From Ruminiclostridium sp. (GTDB lineage: Bacteria; Bacillota_A; Clostridia; Oscillospirales; Oscillospiraceae), in contig JAFXCU010000046.1 of the NCBI GenBank assembly GCA_017521345.1, positions 1 to 7,652 of the forward strand: a DNA stretch of 7,652 bases, read 5' to 3'. A program made the position numbers and the translations under genes. The notes below the pieces were generated by a model that was not told where the DNA came from, did not search any database, and saw nothing but the letters and a program-made list of their open reading frames with translations. Positions 1 to 7,600 of this stretch are shown piece after piece (positions within the stretch are counted from its first letter, which is position 1; the number at the start of each line of letters is the position of its first letter).

Positions 1-653
1 ATTCCCTGGCCATTGCCGGAGAGATCCTCTTCTATCTGTCCCGGGCGGGGGTGGTGGCCTATTCCGGCGGGATCCCTCAAACCATCTCCGGCCCCCTGGG
101 CACCCAGCGATACCGCAATGGCGTTGCCGGATCCGACGGCCGGAAGTATTACATCTCCATGCAAGACCAGGAGGACAACTGGCACCTGTTCGTCTATGAC
201 ACCCAGCACAAGATCTGGGTGCAGGAGGATGACAGCCATGCCCTCCGTTTTGCCTGGAACGGAGGGCTTTACCTTCAGGAGGCCGGCACTGCAGGGAAGG
301 TGTGGCTCTGCGCTGATCCCAGGGATATCCCGGCGGGGGCTGTGATGGAAGGGCCGGTGGAAAGCATGGTGGAGTTTGCGGACTTTGTGGAGTATAGCCC
401 CAGCAAAAAGGGGACCTCCAAGCTCCAGGTCCGGGTAGAATTGGACGAACATTCCACACTGGATGTGGACATCCAATTTGATTCGGATGGAGTGTGGCAC
501 AGGGTGAAGACCATGACGGCTACCGTCAAGGGCAGTTTTGTTCTGCCGATCATCCCCAGACGAAGCGACCACTTCCGCATCAAACTCACCGGCAAGGGTG
601 GGTGGCGTACGTGGTTCCTGGTCCGGGAGAGCTACATCGGAAGCGATTACTAA
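1..653 (+). CDS. Phage virion/tail accessory protein, 3' part (5' end outside window)
   Basis: The frame is already open at base 3 and reads SLAIAGEILFYLSRAGVV before the first in-window GTG at base 51, so that GTG is internal. The visible part is 216 residues ending in TAA at 651-653. The first half is built of short aromatic beta-strand-like pieces (YYISMQD, WHLFVYDT, IWVQEDD, LRFAWNGGLYL), which suggests a beta-propeller or beta-sandwich. The second half (about residue 110 on) has alternating hydrophobic/charged strands such as KLQVRVELDE and ends in a strongly basic segment. I recall this pattern from clostridial prophage proteins labelled 'stabilisation protein' or hypothetical, by analogy with the P22 gp10 tail accessory protein. 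Membership is from memory, not a search. Position directly upstream of an Ala-rich phage protein and a giant virion-type protein fits a short-tailed-phage tail/ejection operon. No catalytic motif is visible. Phage structural protein is likely; the exact role is uncertain. Confidence 0.7.
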   Translation, partial: SLAIAGEILFYLSRAGVVAYSGGIPQTISGPLGTQRYRNGVAGSDGRKYYISMQDQEDNWHLFVYDTQHKIWVQEDDSHALRFAWNGGLYLQEAGTAGKVWLCADPRDIPAGAVMEGPVESMVEFADFVEYSPSKKGTSKLQVRVELDEHSTLDVDIQFDSDGVWHRVKTMTATVKGSFVLPIIPRRSDHFRIKLTGKGGWRTWFLVRESYIGSDY

Positions 654-661
654 GAGAGGAG
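654..661 (+). promoter_or_regulatory. Ribosome binding site for the 314-residue phage protein
   Basis: GAGAGGAG starts immediately after the upstream TAA and lies 9 bases before the ATG at 671. It supports that ATG as the start and translational coupling within one transcript. Confidence 0.75.
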
Positions 662-670
662 TGAGCGCCG

Positions 671-1615
671 ATGGCAAGAAAATTTACTTATGAAGATTTT
701 GAACGGGCGGCCAACGAGGCTGGCCTTCTGGGAGAGTTCAGCTCTGCCGACCTGAAGCTGGCCCAGCAGGACCCGGACGCCGGTATGTCCATCCTGAACT
801 ACAAGAAGGATTACCACGCCGCCACCACGGACGAGGCCCGTGCCCTGGCCAACCAGGGGGCGGAGAAGGTTCGCACGTCTTTTGGGGAGTATTCCGGTGG
901 CCAGGACGGCTCCGGATTCTATGTGACTCCGGTCTCCCCCAACCACTTTGACTACGGCTCTGCCCCCACCTACACCAGCCGGTACGATGGGCAGATTCAG
1001 GATATCCTGGGGCAGATCACCAACCGGGAGCCTTTCAGCTACGATGCGGACACCGACCCGCTCTACAGCCAGTACCGGAAGGAATATACCCGGGAAGGAA
1101 AGCGGGCCACAGCGGACGCCCTGGCAGAAGCGGCTGCGGCCTCCGGAGGGATCCCCTCCTCCTATGCCTCCACGGCGGCGGGACAGGCGGGGAACTACTA
1201 CGCCAGCAAGATGACCGACAAGATCCCGGAGCTGGAGCAGCTGGCCTTCCAGAAGTACATGAACGAGGCCAACCTGAAATACTCCGACCTGGCTGCGGTC
1301 CAGTCTGCAGAGCAGAGTGATTTTGACAAGTTCCTGGCGGAGCTGAGCCAGTTCAACACGGACCGGTCCTTTGCATACGGCCAGCTGCTGGACGAGATCG
1401 ACAGCCAGACCCTGGAGCGGAACGAGGCCCTGGACAAGGCAGTGTTGGCGGCCACCTACGGGGACTACTCCTTCCTGAATGACATGGGGATCAACACCGA
1501 TGACATCAGCGGGATCACCGACTGGGAGAAGCAGTTCGCTCTGGCCGAGGCCATTGCTGACCTCACCGGGGACACTTCCTACCTCTACAAGCTGCTGGGG
1601 AACTACAACTTCTAA
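671..1615 (+). CDS. Phage protein of unknown function, Ala/Gly-rich helical core (candidate ejection/virion protein)
   Basis: This is a complete 314-residue ORF, with ATG at 671 preceded by a good ribosome binding site and TAA at 1613-1615. The N-terminal 60 residues are charged and helical (ARKFTYEDFERAANEAG). The core, about residues 126-200, contains DPLYSQYRKEYTREG (from D129), an Ala/Gly/Ser-rich helix (AAAASGGIPSSYAS) and then ASKMTDKIPELEQLAFQKY. I recall this core as widespread in uncharacterised clostridial prophage proteins. The C-terminus is acidic and helical (TDWEKQFALAEAIADLTGD). No signal peptide, transmembrane helix or enzyme motif is seen. The small, Ala-rich, helix-forming character and position just before a giant virion-type protein are reminiscent of small ejection proteins such as P22 gp7 or T7 gp14. 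That analogy is positional and compositional only. The gap to the next gene is 12 bases, so the two are very probably co-transcribed. Confidence 0.8.
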   Translation: MARKFTYEDFERAANEAGLLGEFSSADLKLAQQDPDAGMSILNYKKDYHAATTDEARALANQGAEKVRTSFGEYSGGQDGSGFYVTPVSPNHFDYGSAPTYTSRYDGQIQDILGQITNREPFSYDADTDPLYSQYRKEYTREGKRATADALAEAAAASGGIPSSYASTAAGQAGNYYASKMTDKIPELEQLAFQKYMNEANLKYSDLAAVQSAEQSDFDKFLAELSQFNTDRSFAYGQLLDEIDSQTLERNEALDKAVLAATYGDYSFLNDMGINTDDISGITDWEKQFALAEAIADLTGDTSYLYKLLGNYNF

Positions 1616-1622
1616 GGAGGGG
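1614..1622 (+). promoter_or_regulatory. Ribosome binding site for the giant polyvalent protein
   Basis: AAGGAGGGG overlaps the last two bases of the upstream TAA and sits 5 bases before ATG 1628 (about 7 from the AGGAGG core). It decides the start: the nearer ATG at 1623 is out of frame and stops after four codons. Confidence 0.85.
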
Positions 1623-1627
1623 ATGAC

Positions 1628-4600
1628 ATGGCACTGACCGATGCACAGGCGAAGATCATCGCTGAAAATAGAAAGAAAAAGGAGACTGAAAAGGCTTTGG
1701 CTGCCGCTGCGGCGGCCAAGATCCTTGCCTCATCCACCACGAAAAAGTCTCCCTCCACTATTCTGGACCAGCGGGCATCCAGTCGCCCCTATAGTCCCAT
1801 GCTGACTCAACAGGTCTATCGCCCTTCCGGCACGCTGAAGACTCCTCTGAACTACCTCCAGGAGGCCGCTGCCCAGAAGATCACCACCCAGGATCGCATC
1901 TCCGCTGCCAAGCGCAGCGGGGCGGTCAGGGGAGATTACCAGCGGCAGTGGCAGAAGAACAAGGCTACCGCAGTGGAGCGGATAGCCCAGCGGAGAGAGC
2001 GGGACAGCAAGCAGACCCTGTCTGAGTATGACAGCAAGCTGCCCCGGACGGCCCAGGACCGAATCCGAAGCTACAAGACCCAGTGGGGGTTGGCCAAGGA
2101 GGCTGGGGACACCGCTGGCATGAAGACTGCCCATGCCCTGGCCGAACAGGTGAGAGCCAGAGCCGGTTACTCCGGCGGCGTAACGGGAGATGAGTTCCTG
2201 ACCGCCGACCTGACCGACCGGGAGAAGCTGACCCTGAACCAGGTAGGCCAGAACAAGCTGAAGATGGCCAAGCTGGCCCAGAAACAGGCCTTTGAGGCAA
2301 AGGATGCGAAGGCCCTCCAGGAGGCCACGGAGGAGATGGCCAGGATCATGTCGGCTCCCGGATACCGAAATCAGGCGGCGGTGGGTGACACAGATGCCCA
2401 CGGAAGAAGCAAGATGCCCGGCTCCCCCGATGCACAGATGGATGCAGAGCAGGCTTTGGCCATCCTGAAGGCGGCGGGGTACGGCACGGCGGGGGCCTTT
2501 GCGGCCCTGATGGAGAGCAGTCGCAAAGCCTTGAACAGTCGAGACCCGTGGGGCGTGAAGGCGGCAAAGGACAAGGCCCTTAAAAACCTTGCTGACTACG
2601 ACCTGATGGACAGTGACGATCCCCAGAAGCAGCAGTGGGGCCGGGAACTGGCGGCCTATCGAAAGCAGAAGGAACAGGAAGAACTGCAGACCTGGATGGA
2701 TGACCTGAATGCCAAGCGCTTGGAATACTTGGGCGAATCCTATGCCAGTGGACTCATAACCTGGGAGGACTACCAGGAGAGGCGGGAAGAATTGCTCCGA
2801 GAGACCATGACCGATGGCCAGTGGCTCATGTACCAGAGCCAGAAGAATCTGGCGAAGGCAGCGGAGGGACAGAGCATGGCCGGACAGTTCGGCACCAACA
2901 CCCTGGTTTCCGGCCTGCAGCAGCTCCCCGGCATGGCGGCGGCCCTGATCCCCGTGGTGGGCCCGGCAGTGAGCCTGGCCTATCTGGGAGCCATGGCGGC
3001 CGGTCAGAAGGCTTATGAACTGGACCAGCGGGGGATCGAGCCGGGGGAGGTCTTTACCCGGTCGTTCCTGTCTGCAGGCGTGGAGGTGCTGACGGAGAAG
3101 ATCCCCCTGGGGGCCATGCTGGACATCGTAAAGAAGGGAGGAGGGGAGAACTTCCTCAAAGCCCTGGGAAAGACCCTGGGCCTGAACTTTACGGAGGAAT
3201 CCCTGGCGTACACAGGGAACTGGCTGCTTGATAAGGCATACGAGGACCCGGAGGCCAAGTTCAGCCTGGCTGAGATGGCGGCCAACGGCCTGGCAGGTGC
3301 CCTCATTGGCGGCACTGCTTCCGTCGGTGGGGCGGCTGTTATGGGTGGAGGCACCCGAAAGGCGACAACCCCTCAGTCTGCTTCGCAGACAGCTCCCCTT
3401 GCACAGGGGAGCCTTTCCGGTCTTCCCCAGGAAGAGGCAGAAAAAAAGACCGTTCTGCCCACAGCGGAGGAGGCAGAACGGCAGCAGAGAGCGGCCCAGG
3501 CGAATACCGAGCTGGAACGGTCGGGGATCCTGGCGGGAGCCGAGGAGGAGACTATCCGTCGGGTGGGAGACCTGGCCAGGAAGCTGAACCGGGAGGTGCG
3601 CTTCTTCCGGGGAGAGTCCTGGGAGAACGGCAGATACGACCCGAACACTGGTATCCTGCACCTGAACACCAACGGACGAAACCCGATCATGCAGATCTTT
3701 GCCCACGAGCTGACCCACAGCATTGAGACGGCAGAGAGCTATGACAAGCTGGTAGGGGCCATTCTGAAAACCATGGATGACGCGGAACTGAACGAGCGGT
3801 TCCAGGAGATCACCCAGCGGTACCAGGAGAAAGGCGTCTTTCTGGAGGACCCGGCAGAGGTCATGCACGAAGTGGTGGCAGAGTATGTGGAGACCAGACT
3901 GCTCACTAACTATGAGGATATTTTATCCCTGGTGCAGACAGACCGAAGCCTGGGTCAGCGAATCCTGGAATGGATCGACTCCATGCTGGCCAAACTAGGC
4001 AGCACAGCGGCCCAGGAACGGGCGGCCCTGACGGAGGCGAGGGAGATGTATGCCAGAGCACTGCAGGAGACGAACGAGGGCGGGGCGACCATGGTTCCCC
4101 CGCAGACCCCCTCCAGTGGTTTGACCCGCGCGCCCCAAGGGGCACACGCTCAAACCGAGGGGACAATCCCTCAGTCTGCTTCGCAGACAGCTCCCTTTGC
4201 ACAAGGGAGCCTTTTAGAGGAAAGTGGTCCCAAGGGAGAGAAGGGCTGGGAGGACCTGCCCCATGACCCCTATATGCAAGCCCTTGGGGAACAGCTGAGA
4301 AGCGGTGAGATCTCGGAAGAAGAGTTCGACCGGCGCTTTGATGAGTATTACCATGGCGGCAGCGAGGTGTTCGACTATGACACCGAGGAGACGACGCTGC
4401 CGATGAAGTACAGCTTTGCGGACCAGCGGCGGGAAACACCGCCGGACACCGGGAACGAGGACACCGTGTTTGTGGAAAGAAGCGGCGGGTATGTTATGAG
4501 CCGAGATGAGCAGGACAGCATAAAGGAACAGCTGAGAAAGCATCAAGAGGAATTAGGTAAAATGAAAACCGTTGCCACAATCAGTGACAACGGTTGGAGA

Positions 4601-7600
4601 GGTATGAGCACGGGAGCATTCCGCAAAAAAATTGTGAATGACTTGAAGAAGACCGGATATCGTGTCGAGAAGCAAGGCGTTGGAACAATCATATTTGACG
4701 AGAAGCTGCTTAACCGGAGTTTGAATTATATTGAGACTGATGCAGAGGCGGCGGCATATCAGGCCCTCCCGCAAGTGCTGAAGCGTGGCATCGAAATCAG
4801 TGGCCACGGAGACCACAAAACACGTGGGTATGAGACGGTGACCATTGCTGCGCCTGTGATGTTGAATGGAATACGAGGAAATATGGCTGTGGTAGTGATG
4901 AAGACAAAGGGAAACCGTTATAAGGTGCACCGTGTCCTTACGCCAGACGGGGAAACTTTTGTATTGCCGGAAAAGGCAAATGCAGTGTCTACCTCCGTCG
5001 GGGGCATCACCGAAGCTGCCAAGACTTCGGGAGCGGTCACACCGACCATCAACACTGCATCTAAATTCAGTATACCAGGCGGTAGAGAGAAAGTCAAGTA
5101 CAGCATCAGCGGGGAAGGGGAGAGCCAGACCGGGAGAACCTGGACACGGGAGGCCCTGCCTGCCAAGGCCAGAGACCAGCTGGACCGCACCGAGCGGGCC
5201 ATGGTGGACAGGCTGGGTAAGGCGATGGACGTGCCGGTGAAGGCCAGACAGACTTCTCTCCGGGAGATCGCACGGGAGCTGGGGGAGACCTATCTGGCCA
5301 CCGGGCGCATTGACCAGGAGACGGCAGACCGCCTCTTTGAGACCGCATGGGAGAAGGGCGTGGTAGAAGACCGGGAATACTACGACCAGTACAAGCCCAT
5401 CAAGGACCGCCTGCGCACCCTGCCCTTACGCATCAGTGAGGAAGACAGCCATGACATCGTAGACTATGCCCACTTCAAAAAGGCCGCCCGTGGCGTCCTG
5501 CGCCTGGTGAAGGACGAGGGAACACCGGTGGATGTGGCCTATGAGGAGATGAAGCAGACCGCTCCGGAACTCTTCCCGGCCGAGATCACCCACCCAGCAG
5601 ACCAGCTGGTGCAGATGTATGAGGTGGCAAGGGGCATCCAGAAGACAGAAAAGAGCCTGGCAGACCACTACGGCCCGGAAGCGGAGACTTACAAGGCGTA
5701 TGCGAAAAACGACTTCTGTGAGCAGGTCTATGACGCTGTGGCGGACTGGAAGCTGGTGCGCCGCTATGCCGACGAACGGGCAGAGGAGCTGGAGCAGAAC
5801 GCCGGACAGGTGGTGCTGGTCACGCCGGAGCAGGTCAAAGGGGCCTGGAAGGGCCTCAAGGAGGACCGCAAGGCCTACGAAAAGGTCATGGCAAAACACC
5901 TCCTTACCGACCACGACAAGGTGCAGGTGGGCCGCCTGCTGAAAGGGGAACTGGAACCGGAACACCTGGAGCCGGGCAAGGACAACGTGAAGGGCATCCT
6001 GGAGGTCTGGAAGGCCAGAGAGGCCTACGAGCGGGACCGCCGGGCCATTGCGGAATGGAACAAGGGCAGAAAGGATCAGCTCCGAGGGGAGGCCGACAGG
6101 CTGCTGGACACAGCCAACAGCTGGAAAGATAAAAAAATGGGGCTTCAGTATGCTGCCGAGACCATGGAGCGGAACATCCGGGACATCGTGCCAGACAAGG
6201 ACCTGGCGGAGGAAATCATTCAGACTTACTTTGCCCCCGTCCACACCGCCCAGGCGGAGAGCACCCGGCTGAAAAACCGGATGCGGCAGCGGGTTAAGGA
6301 GCTGGATTTGAGCCGGAAGGTGAAGAACGGCAACCTGGTGAGCGAGGCCCACGCCGTACAGCTCTACGGAGAGGCCATGGACAACATCCAGATGCTGAAA
6401 AACAGCCGGGGCCGCATGAAGCACCGGGACGGCAAGACTCTGCAGGAGTGGGAGTCCGTGGTGACCAAGCTTTGGGAGGAAAACCCCAATCTGGACCGGG
6501 GGAAGGTCCAGAGGGCCGTGGAGGAATTCCGAAAGATCTACGACGATCTGTTTGAGCAGATGAATGAAGCCCGCATCCGAAACGGATACGAGCCTACCAA
6601 CTACCGGAAGGGCTACTTCCCCCACTTCCAGCCAGGGCACACGGACGGTATCACCGGGATGTTTGCCAATGTGCTGGGCATTAGCACGGAGATCACCGCT
6701 CTGCCCACCACCATTGCCGGCATGACCCACACCTTTAAGCCGGGTATCCGCTGGTTCGGCAATGCCCAGGAGCGCCTGGGCTTCAACACGGCCTATGATG
6801 CAGTGGAGGGTTTTGACAAGTACATTGAGGGTGTGGCGGACGTCATCTGCCAGACCGACAACATCCAGAGACTGCGGGCCCTGGCCAGCCAGACCCGGTA
6901 CCGCACCAGCGATGAGGGTATCCGCAAACAGGTGGACGCTGTGCTGGCGAATGAGAGCCTGAGCGACCAGGACAAAGAAAACCGTATCCGGGACATTTAT
7001 GAGAACGGGCGGTTTGCGCTGTCCAATTTCGTCATCAACCTGGATGAGTACACCAACCTTCTGGCCAACAAGCGGAGCCTCCACGACCGGAGCATGGAGC
7101 AGGACTTCGGCCGGAAGGCCTACAACCTGGTGCGCTGGCTGGAGGGCCGGGTTGGTGCCAACATGGTGGCTATCAACCCCGGTTCCTGGCTGACCAACCT
7201 GATCCCTCTGACCCAAGGCGGCGCCCAGCTGGGCAGCGGCCAGCTGATGAAGGGGATGTGGGAGACCCTGCAGGCCTACGCCGGAAAGAGCAGCCAGGAC
7301 TTCGTGGACCGCTCTACCTTCCTGACCAACCGACGGGGCAGTGACCCGCTGGTGCCCCGATGGGCAGAACTGGCAGACACCAACACCAAGCCGAAACAGG
7401 TCCTGCGGAAGGCAGGAGAGGTGACAGGCCAGGCCGGAGATTTTCTGGCCATGGGCATGGAATACATCGACAACTTCACCGCAGACTCCCTGGTGAGGGC
7501 CCGGTACAACCAGAACCTGAAGCGGGGACTGAGCGAGGAAGCGGCGCTGGAGGAGGCGGACGCCTGGACAGCAGGGGTGATGGCTGACCGGAGCAAGGGT

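Noticed and set aside
51..653. Start of the first gene at GTG 51
   Set aside because: The frame is open and looks protein-like from base 3, and no ribosome binding site precedes base 51, so the gene begins upstream of the window.
3376..3416. Hairpin followed by TTT as a rho-independent terminator
   Set aside because: Only three T residues follow, the reading frame continues through it, and a second copy sits in the same gene; a palindromic repeat explains it better.
1730..3868. 712-codon open frame on the minus strand
   Set aside because: It lies wholly inside the giant plus-strand gene, has no convincing ribosome binding site, and its product is a Leu/Gly/Gln/His-rich composition typical of an antisense shadow of GC-rich codons.
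3360..4214. Repeats as a CRISPR array or attachment sites
   Set aside because: There are only two copies, 798 bases apart, with protein-coding sequence between them and no integrase or Cas gene visible.
4545..4564. Internal translation start (AAGAGGA then ATG 4562) producing a free toxin-like module
   Set aside because: The spacing of 10 bases is tolerable, but such matches arise by chance in Lys/Glu codons, and nothing else marks a separate gene start.
5426..7216. 596-codon open frame on the minus strand
   Set aside because: Also an antisense shadow of the giant gene; it is Leu/Val/His-rich with no domain pattern, while the plus strand has clear phage motifs.
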